Shown here piece by piece: positions 27,608-36,879 of a stretch of 64,000 nt of DNA. The DNA is from Pseudoalteromonas piscicida (lineage in GTDB: Bacteria; Pseudomonadota; Gammaproteobacteria; Enterobacterales; Alteromonadaceae): the NCBI RefSeq assembly GCF_000238315.3, contig NZ_CP011924.1:3183001-3247000 (forward strand). Reading direction: 5' to 3'. Position 1 is the first letter of the stretch, and each line of letters starts with the position of its first letter. A program made the translations under genes and the position numbers. The notes under the pieces were generated by a model. It ran no database searches, was not told where the DNA came from, and saw nothing but the letters and a program-made list of their open reading frames with translations.

Positions 27608-30600
27608 TTATATCACTATCGAATTTTTCTTTTCCGACACCGTTGTTTCTACTTGCTTAACTGCTGCCGCTTTCGACGCTTCCACAAGTGCTGCAATCCC
27701 TTTGATTGTAGGCAGTTCGAATACTTCTTTTAGCGCTAGACTAATCTCATACTGCTCATTGAGTGTAGCAACTAAGCGACTTATTAGCAAGGAGTGCCCA
27801 CCCAGCTCAAAGAAATTAGCTGTAGTGCTAATCTGTTGAACCTCAAGGTTAAGCAATTCAGACCACACTTTAGCTAGATGCTCTTCAACCTCTGTTTTTG
27901 GTGCAACATACTCTTGTCCGATTGATGCCCGGTCAGGTTCTGGCAATGCCTTTTTATCGACCTTTCCATTAGCATTCAATGGCCAGCTTTCTATAATCAT
28001 AACGATTGTGGGTAACATGTACTCTGGTAGTTTCTCTTTGAGTACACTCCTCAACGCCGCTTTAAACTGACTTTCTGAACTTTCCTCAGTGTTTGTCACC
28101 ATTGCTAGATCCAAAGGTTTTACATAAGCGACGATTTGCAGACTACCTTGCACTTCTTTGGCCATCACCACAGCAGAGTCTACATCGCTTAAGGCTGAGA
28201 TTTGTGCTTCAATTTCACTGAGCTCAATCCTGAACCCTCTAATTTTAACTTGCTCATCGACTCGCCCAACAAATTCTAAGCTACCGTCGGATAAGCGTCT
28301 TACAAGATCGCCTGTGCAATAGAGTCTCTGTTCTTTTATATCTGAACTTTCATTGCGCACAAACTTCTCAGCTGTAAGTTCAGAGTTGCCAAAATAGCCT
28401 TTAGCTAAACCATGGCCCGCAACATATAAAGTACCAGTTACTCCATTTGGTACCAATTGACGGTTATCATCTAACACATAAAGTGCAGTATTTGGGAATG
28501 GTGTGCCCAATGGGATCGACCCACTCCTTAAGTATTCAATTCCATACTTACTGGTATCAAAGTAACTAGCATCAATAACCGTTTCCGTTTGACCATATAA
28601 ATTGAAAATTCGAGTACTGTTATCAACGACTTGATTTAGTAATTCTAAATCATCAACTTTCCACGCTTCACAGCCTATTGATATGAACTTAAGTCCATGC
28701 AACTTCTGCTCATTATTCACAAGGTAATGTCCCAATTCTCTTACAACACTAGGGACAAAATCACCATAAGTTACTTGATGTATGTTTATCAAATTACAAA
28801 GTTCATGTGCTGAAATTAACGTTTCGTACGGGCAAACGATGAGCTTTCCAGCATTACTATAAAGCGCTTTGATTATATCACCCAGTAAAATATCAACCGA
28901 TAGTCCTGCCATTTGTAAAACAGTCAGCGGTGTCTTATCAATTTCAAAAATATGGTCCCAGCCAGCTTTTCTCGCAAGTAATCCGCAGTGCTGAACCATG
29001 ATCCCTTTAGGCTTACCAGTGGTCCCGGAGGTATACATTACATAAGCAAGGTGGTTTGTGGTTAATCCAATCGTGCTTTTATCTAAGTTATCAGTCGGAT
29101 ACTCAATAAATGGTGAATTATCTCCATCAATTAAATCATCAACAATCAACATCTTTGATTCTGATAATTCAAACTTATTGAGCAACTCAGATTGTGTTAG
29201 AACAACTTTAGGTTCTGTTTCTGAGATGATATCCATCAGTCGATTATTAGGGTGACTTGGGTCTAACGGAACGTATGCCGCCCCAGCTTTGAGAATCCCT
29301 AAAATACAAACTACCATCTCCAATGAACGCTCAACACACAGGCCGATCAAAGTATCTGGCGTAATCTCATGCTTAGCCCTTAAGCAGTGTGCAACCTGAT
29401 TTGCTTTCTGGTTTAGCTCAGCAAAAGTAAGCGCTTTGTCTGCAAACACCACTGCAGTTTGTTTTGGGGAGCTAGCTACTTGCTGTTCGAAAAGCTCATG
29501 AATGCACTTTTCATTATCATAACTTTGTTCGACGCCATTTAATTCATGAACTAAACGATTAATTTCAATTTCCGACATCATGGGTAATGAAGATGGTGCC
29601 ACCTGTTTGGGGTCATTAACAGAGCCTATGGCTTCAAATAATGAACACAGGTGTTGATTTAATTGTTCGATATGCTGAGTTTCAAACAATCCGTCATCAA
29701 AGGTCCAATCTAAGCTCGCACCAAGCTCACTAATACTGACATTGAGCTCAATATCAAACTTAGCCTGTACTTGATCAGAGAGATATGCTTTCAACTCTGC
29801 ATTTGGTAATGCTAACGTTTGGCTGTTTGAATTCTCATTGACCCCAAAGTCGCTGCTCGTTGTCAGCATAACCTGAAACAAAGGGCTATACTCTGAGCTA
29901 CGTGGAACATTCAAGCGCTCAACAAGTTGCTCAAATGGTACATCTTGGTTAGATTGAGCCCCTAAATGCACTTGGCGAATATGATCAAAGTATTCATGTA
30001 ACGATTTATGCTCTGTATTAGCTCGTAATATTAATGTATTTGTAAACAACCCAATTAGTGACTCTAATTCTGCCTGAGTTCGATTTGCTATTGGCGTACC
30101 GATAACTATATCGTTGCTATTACTGTGTCTTGCCAACAGAAGAGAGAATCCAGCGTGAACTAGCATAAATGGAGTAAGCTGCAACTTTTTCGCAGTATCT
30201 AGTAATGTTTTAGCAAGTTTACCGGAGAGCTGACCATGTACCAACTTGCCCATGGTCTGTTTGCTTTTTTGGCGAGAAAAGTCACAGGGTAAGCTGTGTA
30301 TCATCGGTATATCTTTGAGTTGACTTTCCCAATAGCGTAATTGACCATCTAAGACTTCACCAGCTACGTATTCCCGCTGCCAATGGCTATAGTCTGCGTA
30401 TTGCACTGGTAACTCAGGTAACGGATTTTGCTCCCCCTCACTGAACGCTTGGTATAATGTAATAAACTCTTTGATAAGTATCTCAGTCGACCATCCATCG
30501 GATGCAATATGGTGCATATTAAATAGCAGTACACCTGAGCCTTCAGCTTTATGAATATAGCTTACTCTTAGCATCAAATCTTGCGCTAAATTAAATGGGG

Positions 30601-31135
30601 TATTCATATCACATGAAATAATAGTTTGAACTTCAGATTCGAGCATCTCACCCGTGAGATGCTCGAGATTCTCCACAGTGATGCTAAAGTCAATTTCAGC
30701 CATATCACGAATGACCTGCTGTACTTCACCGGCATCTGATAAATACACTGTGCGCAATATTTCGTGACGCTCAATAATTGCTGCAAATACTTTGGTCAGC
30801 GTTGCAAGATCAAGTGTACCACTTACCTCAAAAGCAACAGGCATGTTGTACTCAGCGGATCCTTTTTGCATGCTATCAATAAACCATAACCTTTGCTGCG
30901 CAAATGAAGCAGGTTGAAGCTTATCATCCCGCTTTGGACGGCTAATGATAGTGGGAATACCTGTATTTTCCTGTTGTTGAAGCAAAGAAACAATTTCACT
31001 TTTCTTCGCTATAATTTGTGCTTTTATTTCATTATCCATCACTCCTGGCGGTGCTTTAAAAGCCAAGCTACCATTCTCAAGATATAAAATAATGCCCTTA
31101 TTCTTAACTTCTCTAAGCAACTCAACTACGCTCAT
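27608..31135 (-). CDS. NRPS, C-A-T (module 7)
   Basis: A 1175-residue single-module synthetase: TubC-like docking domain (1-55), LCL-type C domain (FAQQRLWFID; HHIASDGWS), A domain (MYTSGTTGKPKG; YCTGDL; NGKVDKKAL) and T domain (FFELGGHSLL). The pocket code reads DIGDSGLIDK, which I cannot match to a standard entry. The acidic residue at position 278 resembles Arg-type pockets, so a basic side chain is suggested. YGQTE replaces the usual YGPTE. The ATG at 31135 overlaps the upstream stop (ATGA) with AAGGTGG just before it, showing translational coupling; an ATG 21 nt upstream is rejected. The protein ends KKNSIVI, a possible docking tail for the terminal NRPS. Confidence 0.93.
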   Translation of the reverse strand: MSVVELLREVKNKGIILYLENGSLAFKAPPGVMDNEIKAQIIAKKSEIVSLLQQQENTGIPTIISRPKRDDKLQPASFAQQRLWFIDSMQKGSAEYNMPVAFEVSGTLDLATLTKVFAAIIERHEILRTVYLSDAGEVQQVIRDMAEIDFSITVENLEHLTGEMLESEVQTIISCDMNTPFNLAQDLMLRVSYIHKAEGSGVLLFNMHHIASDGWSTEILIKEFITLYQAFSEGEQNPLPELPVQYADYSHWQREYVAGEVLDGQLRYWESQLKDIPMIHSLPCDFSRQKSKQTMGKLVHGQLSGKLAKTLLDTAKKLQLTPFMLVHAGFSLLLARHSNSNDIVIGTPIANRTQAELESLIGLFTNTLILRANTEHKSLHEYFDHIRQVHLGAQSNQDVPFEQLVERLNVPRSSEYSPLFQVMLTTSSDFGVNENSNSQTLALPNAELKAYLSDQVQAKFDIELNVSISELGASLDWTFDDGLFETQHIEQLNQHLCSLFEAIGSVNDPKQVAPSSLPMMSEIEINRLVHELNGVEQSYDNEKCIHELFEQQVASSPKQTAVVFADKALTFAELNQKANQVAHCLRAKHEITPDTLIGLCVERSLEMVVCILGILKAGAAYVPLDPSHPNNRLMDIISETEPKVVLTQSELLNKFELSESKMLIVDDLIDGDNSPFIEYPTDNLDKSTIGLTTNHLAYVMYTSGTTGKPKGIMVQHCGLLARKAGWDHIFEIDKTPLTVLQMAGLSVDILLGDIIKALYSNAGKLIVCPYETLISAHELCNLINIHQVTYGDFVPSVVRELGHYLVNNEQKLHGLKFISIGCEAWKVDDLELLNQVVDNSTRIFNLYGQTETVIDASYFDTSKYGIEYLRSGSIPLGTPFPNTALYVLDDNRQLVPNGVTGTLYVAGHGLAKGYFGNSELTAEKFVRNESSDIKEQRLYCTGDLVRRLSDGSLEFVGRVDEQVKIRGFRIELSEIEAQISALSDVDSAVVMAKEVQGSLQIVAYVKPLDLAMVTNTEESSESQFKAALRSVLKEKLPEYMLPTIVMIIESWPLNANGKVDKKALPEPDRASIGQEYVAPKTEVEEHLAKVWSELLNLEVQQISTTANFFELGGHSLLISRLVATLNEQYEISLALKEVFELPTIKGIAALVEASKAAAVKQVETTVSEKKNSIVI

Positions 31136-34100
31136 AGTAAACCACCTTCCATACATTCTAATTCTTCATTATTTGCACTGTTTAACAGCAGTAATGGTTC
31201 GATGTGCGCTGCAAGTTCAGCAATTGTTTTATTTTGAAATAACACTCGAACACTAATGTTTATTTTGAACTCTTCTTGAATGCGATTTAGTACTTTCATT
31301 GCCAAGAGAGAGTGTCCTCCGATAGCAAAGAAATCATGCGTAGTGCCAATCAACATAGATGTATTCAAGAGCTCTTGCCAAATATGAGCAAGCTGTACCT
31401 CGACTTCCGTTTCAGGCTTTACATAGTCTGAATTAGTATGGTTTAACGCACTTTCAATTAGAGTTTTAGTATCTAACTTACCGTTGGATAAATAGGGGAA
31501 TGCCTCTAGCTCTATCAGCTGTTTTGGCTGCATATATTCAGGTAACTTATTGGCCAACAATTGCGTAAGCTCAGCTTCGGAGGCAGTAGGAGCAATAATA
31601 AATAGAGAAAGTCCACCTCCAGCAACAACACATTTTGCTTGCTCCGCAAGACCTGCATTCAAAATAATCATAGAAACTTCATCAGGTTCTATTCTAAAGC
31701 CATTAAGTTTTACTTGATTATCAAGACGCTCTAAGTACATTAAGTTACCGTCTGACAACACTTGGACATGATCACCGGTTTTATAAAAATCCAAGTGACT
31801 AGTATTACAATGAATCAGTGCTTTCGCCGTTAAAGCGTCTTGACCAAAGTAACCATTGAAAACGGAATCACCTGCGATTTGTAACTCACCGGTTTCACCT
31901 ATTTCGGCAAGACAACCATCTTCTTTCATGACCCGACACTGTAAGTTATCAATTGGGTATCCGATAGGCACAAAATCTGTTGCTGTCGCACGCTCATAGC
32001 GCCAAAATAAAGCATCAATACAGCACTCAGATGGCCCATATAGATTAATAACTTCACAATTAAAAGCTTGCATAGTTTTATCTGCGGTTGAGCTCTTCAA
32101 TGCCTCACCGCCACAAAATACACTTTTTAGCGCGAACGATACAGAACCATCAATGTGTTCAAGTAACAAGTCTAATAGTGATGGCACAAGCTGTAGTCGA
32201 GTGATCGAATAGTCATGCATCGTACGCTTGAACAGTGGTAGATCATAATTGATTTCACTTGGGGCAATAACCATCGTTGCGCCAACCATCAACGGTGCCC
32301 AAAACTCCCAAATTGATGCATCAAAACTTGCTGATGTTCGTTGCAGGAAACGATCGTCTTTTGCAAATGTAAATTCATCATTAATCCAGTTCATATGATT
32401 GAGCAAAGCTTTGTGACTGATACTTACTCCCTTGGCCTTTCCTGTAGAGCCAGAGGTAAATAAAATATATGCTAAATCTGTTTCTTGAATAGTTATATCC
32501 GGTGCTGTAGCAGCGTACTGCTCGAGCTTGAGCTCATTTAAATCAATGTTTTTACAGCCAGTGACCTCATACTCACCAACACTTATCACCGTACTTGCTT
32601 GCGCGTCTTTAAGCATATCGGTGATACGCTGATGCGGCAGGTCAATATCGATAGGAACATATGTTGCACCCGCTTTCATCGTCGCCAACATCGCAATGAC
32701 GAAGTCCACTGAACGGACCAGACATAGCGCAACGACATCACCTTTACCTACTCCTTGATGTTGTAAATAATTCGCCAGTTGGTTTGCTGCACAATCAACA
32801 TCTGCGAGTGTTTTTTCCTTACCATTTAACTCAAGCACGCTACCGTTGCCTGCAGCGACGACCTTATTAACGTGATCTAATACCGTTACTCCCGATGTAG
32901 TAACCACTTTACCATAACCTTGATATGTAGCATCAAGATGCTGAGTGACAATACCAACATGATTAGTTAACGCCACTTTTATCTGATTAAGTAAATAAGT
33001 GACGGCTTGAGCGTCAACATATTCGCTATCATACGTTAGTTGTAAACGACTTTCACTCTCTTGCTGAATATAAGTAAACTGTAACTTACACGCTTCAGTT
33101 AAGTGCTTTACCTGCTCGATTTGCAGTGTCGGCAGATCTAAATTAACTACGCTATCAAAGATAAAGCTAAAACCTGCGGACTCATGATCATGACTTTTAG
33201 CAAAACACTCAGCGTAATCAACACCGTGCTCACTACATTCAAGTTCGTTCTGTATAGCGTCATTAAAATTGTCAGCAACTTCTGGGAATAAAGGCACAGC
33301 CCGACTCAATGGTCCGATAGCATCCGCTAAATCACTGTCAGAACGGCTATCGAACATTCTAGCAAGTTCGGCCTTTGGTGCAAACTTCTTCAACGCCAAA
33401 CGCAAACTCGCACATACTACTTCAGCGCTCGTCGCTTGGTGTTGTTCAGCAAAACGTGAGATTTCACCTTGAATATCACCAAGGTTGATATAGTCAAATT
33501 TGTACTCTGATTTTCCATCATGCTTATATCGTTGCAACGTACATTTATTAACCAACGCGGCAACACTTTTATCCCTCGCCCAAAATTGACGAGCTTCTGT
33601 TAATTCCTCATCTAACAAGAAATCTGCTAACCAAGGTGCTAGCTCTTCATACTGGATGACTTCATTTTGCAGCCAAGTCTGTGCATCATTGGAACACTCG
33701 CTACCAGCGGCAAGAATCAACTGCATTAGATGAGCCAATGTAAAACTATCTGTGTTTAGAGCGCTCATTTCAAGGCAGCACCAGTAGCTATTGCTTTGCT
33801 GCGCAATGACTAATCGTAACCAAGGAGTGGTAAAGTCGCTTGATTGTTTTTCCCCGATTATAGTGTTTTCTAACTTACGCTGTGCTATTTGTGCGTCTGT
33901 ATAACCACGCCAATCCTCTGTCACCAATTCAATCGGATCAAGATCTCTGATATTTTGCCAGAGCCCACCAAATTCATCGACCTCATAGGCCGTGCGGATA
34001 ATATCCAAACGCTCTACTAAAGTGGTCAAATATGCACTGATAGCTTCAATATCTAAGCTACCCGTATGTAAAACACTAATTGAGCCAAGCTGAATTGACT

Positions 34101-34170
34101 TATCCATATTGTTGTTCAGCTGGATCCAATGCGCGTTTTGAATTGGAGACGCCAATACTTTTTTATTCAT
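31132..34170 (-). CDS. NRPS, degenerate C-A-T (module 6 adenylation and carrier)
   Basis: A 1012-residue protein with no TubC-like docking domain. The first 420 or so residues have the C-domain fold (QYEELAPWLADFLLDEELTE aligns with the usual QYADYAHW region). The catalytic HHxxxDG is replaced by MSALNTD, so it cannot condense by the normal mechanism. The A domain is intact (LFTSGSTGKAKG, YKTGD, SNGKLDTKTL) with the code DAWQFGLIDK, close to known Gln-type codes. T is intact (FFAIGGHSLL). The upstream 1217-residue protein has an active C but no working A or T, so the two may form one split module. AAGGA precedes the start; a 222-nt gap lies upstream. It ends EGGLL and overlaps the next gene by ATGA. 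Confidence 0.9.
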   Translation of the reverse strand: MNKKVLASPIQNAHWIQLNNNMDKSIQLGSISVLHTGSLDIEAISAYLTTLVERLDIIRTAYEVDEFGGLWQNIRDLDPIELVTEDWRGYTDAQIAQRKLENTIIGEKQSSDFTTPWLRLVIAQQSNSYWCCLEMSALNTDSFTLAHLMQLILAAGSECSNDAQTWLQNEVIQYEELAPWLADFLLDEELTEARQFWARDKSVAALVNKCTLQRYKHDGKSEYKFDYINLGDIQGEISRFAEQHQATSAEVVCASLRLALKKFAPKAELARMFDSRSDSDLADAIGPLSRAVPLFPEVADNFNDAIQNELECSEHGVDYAECFAKSHDHESAGFSFIFDSVVNLDLPTLQIEQVKHLTEACKLQFTYIQQESESRLQLTYDSEYVDAQAVTYLLNQIKVALTNHVGIVTQHLDATYQGYGKVVTTSGVTVLDHVNKVVAAGNGSVLELNGKEKTLADVDCAANQLANYLQHQGVGKGDVVALCLVRSVDFVIAMLATMKAGATYVPIDIDLPHQRITDMLKDAQASTVISVGEYEVTGCKNIDLNELKLEQYAATAPDITIQETDLAYILFTSGSTGKAKGVSISHKALLNHMNWINDEFTFAKDDRFLQRTSASFDASIWEFWAPLMVGATMVIAPSEINYDLPLFKRTMHDYSITRLQLVPSLLDLLLEHIDGSVSFALKSVFCGGEALKSSTADKTMQAFNCEVINLYGPSECCIDALFWRYERATATDFVPIGYPIDNLQCRVMKEDGCLAEIGETGELQIAGDSVFNGYFGQDALTAKALIHCNTSHLDFYKTGDHVQVLSDGNLMYLERLDNQVKLNGFRIEPDEVSMIILNAGLAEQAKCVVAGGGLSLFIIAPTASEAELTQLLANKLPEYMQPKQLIELEAFPYLSNGKLDTKTLIESALNHTNSDYVKPETEVEVQLAHIWQELLNTSMLIGTTHDFFAIGGHSLLAMKVLNRIQEEFKINISVRVLFQNKTIAELAAHIEPLLLLNSANNEELECMEGGLL

Positions 34171-34392
34171 TGGGTTATTCCTTGTTTTTTCTGCATGAAT
34201 ACATGCAAAAACGGTTTACCATTATTCACTTTTAGTTATTTAAAATGCAGCGAACGACTAATAATGCCCACTTTTATTTGCTTGTTCTTTAAGTTGTAAA
34301 GCAAAATAGCCAGAAACTACTTTCATCAATACGATTTCTAAAACGGTATGTACTAATTATTAATACCTACCAAAAAATATTTGTTCTCGTCC

Positions 34393-35424
34393 CTACAGAA
34401 ACCCGACCTCCATTTCTTGCTCTGCTTGATGAGCGAGAGAAGGAAAGCTGCCATGCTCAATATAGTGTGCCAACTCTTGTTCTATTTCACTTAGTACTAC
34501 ACAGATGTTATTCAATTTATCTTGATTGTTGCGAAGCTCTAGCTGTTCCCCGACGATGCTAAAGTCAATATATTTTTTGAATGAGGTAAAATCTTTAAAT
34601 TGCGCATAACAGCCGGTAAACAAACCTTCCCATCCCGCAAATGGTGGTGGAAATCTAAATTCATCATGCTCTTTGAAGCCGTATTTCGGGTTGGTAATAA
34701 TGAACTTCATAGCAACACCAATACGCTCAAACTCCGAGGGGCCTGATGAATGGAACTGATTTGCTCTGAAAATGTAAGCATCACCTAACTGCGGTTTCAC
34801 AACTGTAGTGCTCTGCATATCACTTTTTGGCAAAATATTAATTTTCCCTTTTGCGTCATGGTACAGGTAGCTATCGCGTAATTTTTCGATTTCTATGCCT
34901 GTAAACTCTTGAGCCAAACCGAGATAGTCAGGTGCCTGAGTCGCTCCATCAATGAGAAAGTTAGTCTTTGGTATATTGTTATTCCCATAGAGGCTTGGCA
35001 CCTGCTCTGACGTCATCACTTCAAATAGTGGTTGTTCACTTAACTTCTCAAGCGCAGATTGACGATATAACGGGATCCAGAGGTTATAGCAAGGCCCTAA
35101 CCATTGGTCAATTGAGTCTACGTGCCACTGATATTTATTAGCTTTGTTTAATTCAGTAACCGGCCTCACTGCTGAGTTCTTCAGATTAACGGGTGCAACA
35201 AAATCATTGACGTAAGCAATGTCATCTCGACAAATACCGGGATGAATATCCTGTAACGCTGCAACGACAATATCGAGTAGCGCGTTAGCATGAACTTCAA
35301 CAAACTTCCGATTAACGTAATGAAGTTGGTTGTAAAAACAATCCTTAGCTTCAATTCCTCGAATGGTAGAGCGCACAAGCCCAAATAAAAGCTCATCAGA
35401 GATAGCTTTATCTAGTTTTAGCAT
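34393..35424 (-). CDS. Putative Fe(II)/2-oxoglutarate oxygenase (PhyH-like) with NRPS-style C-terminal tail
   Basis: A 343-residue protein with a plausible non-haem iron facial triad: His-x-Asp in YQWHVDSID near residue 99 and a distal His in NQFHSSGPSEFERIG near residue 223, with the following Arg as 2-oxoglutarate anchor. The pattern HxD...H...R with a GDAYIFRA strand fits the phytanoyl-CoA dioxygenase-like superfamily, but I do not recognise a named enzyme. ATG at 35424 has AAGGA 9 nt away; an ATG at 35430 is open but only 3 nt from it. The C-terminus QEMEVGFL resembles the short tails that end the NRPS proteins here and may dock it to the line. It sits between a SyrP-like oxygenase and module 6, with gaps on both sides. 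Confidence 0.72.
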   Translation of the reverse strand: MLKLDKAISDELLFGLVRSTIRGIEAKDCFYNQLHYVNRKFVEVHANALLDIVVAALQDIHPGICRDDIAYVNDFVAPVNLKNSAVRPVTELNKANKYQWHVDSIDQWLGPCYNLWIPLYRQSALEKLSEQPLFEVMTSEQVPSLYGNNNIPKTNFLIDGATQAPDYLGLAQEFTGIEIEKLRDSYLYHDAKGKINILPKSDMQSTTVVKPQLGDAYIFRANQFHSSGPSEFERIGVAMKFIITNPKYGFKEHDEFRFPPPFAGWEGLFTGCYAQFKDFTSFKKYIDFSIVGEQLELRNNQDKLNNICVVLSEIEQELAHYIEHGSFPSLAHQAEQEMEVGFL

Positions 35425-35430
35425 AAACAT

Positions 35431-35877
35431 AGATCCTTTTTATATCGTAAAATTCTTTATTTTTGACTCAATGTCGATCTGTTCCATGGTATGTGTAGCA
35501 ATAACACGTAATCTCTACGCCCATCCACTTCAACTTTCAAAGAAGTAGTGCCAACCAAGCATGTCCTTGGTCGTTGGATATAGTCGTGGGCAAGCCCACC
35601 AAGCAAAACAAATAGCTCTATGAGTTTAGATTTTCACAAACTAACAAAAACAAGGTATTAGTATAAACCAACGCCATTTAGGAATGCGCATCACGCTTCT
35701 ACCATTCAGGCTATTGCTAGCTCAATATTAAAGTGTTTCGATTATTAAATATATTTAAATTTTTACACCGAGTCAATTAACAAAGGTATAAAAATGACTA
35801 ATTTACAAACAAAGCTCCTTTGGTCGATATATTATCATCTCATGCGTGAGACGATAATATATCTCGACAAGGCTCAC
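35431..35877. other. Intergenic region between the two oxygenase genes
   Basis: About 447 nt of AT-rich sequence without a convincing gene on either strand. An imperfect hairpin lies at its right end (35828-35861). Being upstream of the PhyH-like gene and unusually long for this operon, it probably holds an internal promoter, but I cannot point to clear -35/-10 boxes. Confidence 0.5.
35828..35861 (-). other. Hairpin just after the SyrP-like gene
   Basis: 15-bp arms TATATTATCATCTCA / TGAGACGATAATATA with one mismatch and a TGCG loop, about 17 nt after the stop codon of the SyrP-like gene on the minus strand. No U-tract follows, so it may slow transcription or protect the 3' end rather than terminate fully. 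Confidence 0.5.
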
Positions 35878-36879
35878 TTAGCCCATGGCCACAAGCACTC
35901 TACGAGCACCAGTAAATGGTTTTCGGCCATGTGCAACCAACCAATTATCTATCAGTAATACATCCCCTTCACGCCAGTCAAACTTCACTTCCTCTTTCGT
36001 ATACGCCAGCCTCAGTGCTTCGACTGTCTTGTCATCAATGTCGCTACCATCACCATAGCGCGTTGAATAGGGAAAATCCTCAAGAGCTAAGTCTTCTTGC
36101 ATTTTTGCTCTCACATCTGGGCATAGGTTATTTGTATGCCAAAAAGAGATATGGTTAAACCAGACTCTTTCTCCACTAATTGGATGTTGATGCACAGCCT
36201 TTCGAACCTGTTCAGTGACTACTTTTTCATCCGAAATTGGTGTCACTTTTAAATCAACCTTTTCTCCATAAGCTTTTATGTCTGCAATATCTGTCATACC
36301 GAACGCTTTCGCCACTGTTGGTCCATATCCATTGCCATAATTCCTACGTAATAACCAGCCTTCTCGCTTTTCGAATTCGGATACGATATCACTGTCAATT
36401 CGATTCAGCACTTTACGTACATCGACCAGTTGAGTTTGACCACCACTTTCAGGGGCGGTCAAACAGCAAAATGCTAACTTACTTGGTGGCTCTGTGACAT
36501 ACGATAACTCGTTATGCAAAGCAATTTCTTGATCAGAAGGAAACTCTGTGGCCGTATAAACCCCTTTTGATAGCTTTGTCCTCGGCGTTGCCCCTTCCAC
36601 ATACTTAGCGGTCTGTTTGATGCTAGTGGCAACAAACTGCTGGAAATCATCTTCGCTATGTATGTTAAAACCGCGGAATAACACAGCGCCATATTTAGCA
36701 AGCTCTTGCACTATTTCCGACTCATTCTGATTATACCAAGTCGGTAAATCAACGTTTGCCGTATTGCACTTATACACTACAGGCAATGTAGGTGATTCTT
36801 CTAAAAAAACCTTTGAAACTAATGAACTTATCGGCGTTGTAGTTTCACTTTTTTTATTACGCCATTTATTAAAACTCAT
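35878..36879 (-). CDS. TauD/SyrP-like Fe(II)/2-oxoglutarate oxygenase
   Basis: A 333-residue member of the TauD/TfdA superfamily, closest in layout to SyrP-type beta-hydroxylases that act on carrier-bound amino acids. The first two iron ligands are in ALHNELSYV (His-x-Glu, near residue 121); the distal His and 2-oxoglutarate Arg are in LVAHGRKPFTGARRVLVAMG at the C-terminus. YGAVLFRGF is the usual TauD N-terminal strand. The ATG overlaps the stop codon of the 1217-residue NRPS (ATGA) and GAAGGA lies 9 nt upstream, so the two are coupled and probably work together. Substrate is unknown; Gln at module 6 or another line-bound residue fits the position. Some SyrP-family hydroxylases use catalytically dead C-like interface domains, and such domains flank this gene. 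Confidence 0.88.
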   Translation of the reverse strand: MSFNKWRNKKSETTTPISSLVSKVFLEESPTLPVVYKCNTANVDLPTWYNQNESEIVQELAKYGAVLFRGFNIHSEDDFQQFVATSIKQTAKYVEGATPRTKLSKGVYTATEFPSDQEIALHNELSYVTEPPSKLAFCCLTAPESGGQTQLVDVRKVLNRIDSDIVSEFEKREGWLLRRNYGNGYGPTVAKAFGMTDIADIKAYGEKVDLKVTPISDEKVVTEQVRKAVHQHPISGERVWFNHISFWHTNNLCPDVRAKMQEDLALEDFPYSTRYGDGSDIDDKTVEALRLAYTKEEVKFDWREGDVLLIDNWLVAHGRKPFTGARRVLVAMG

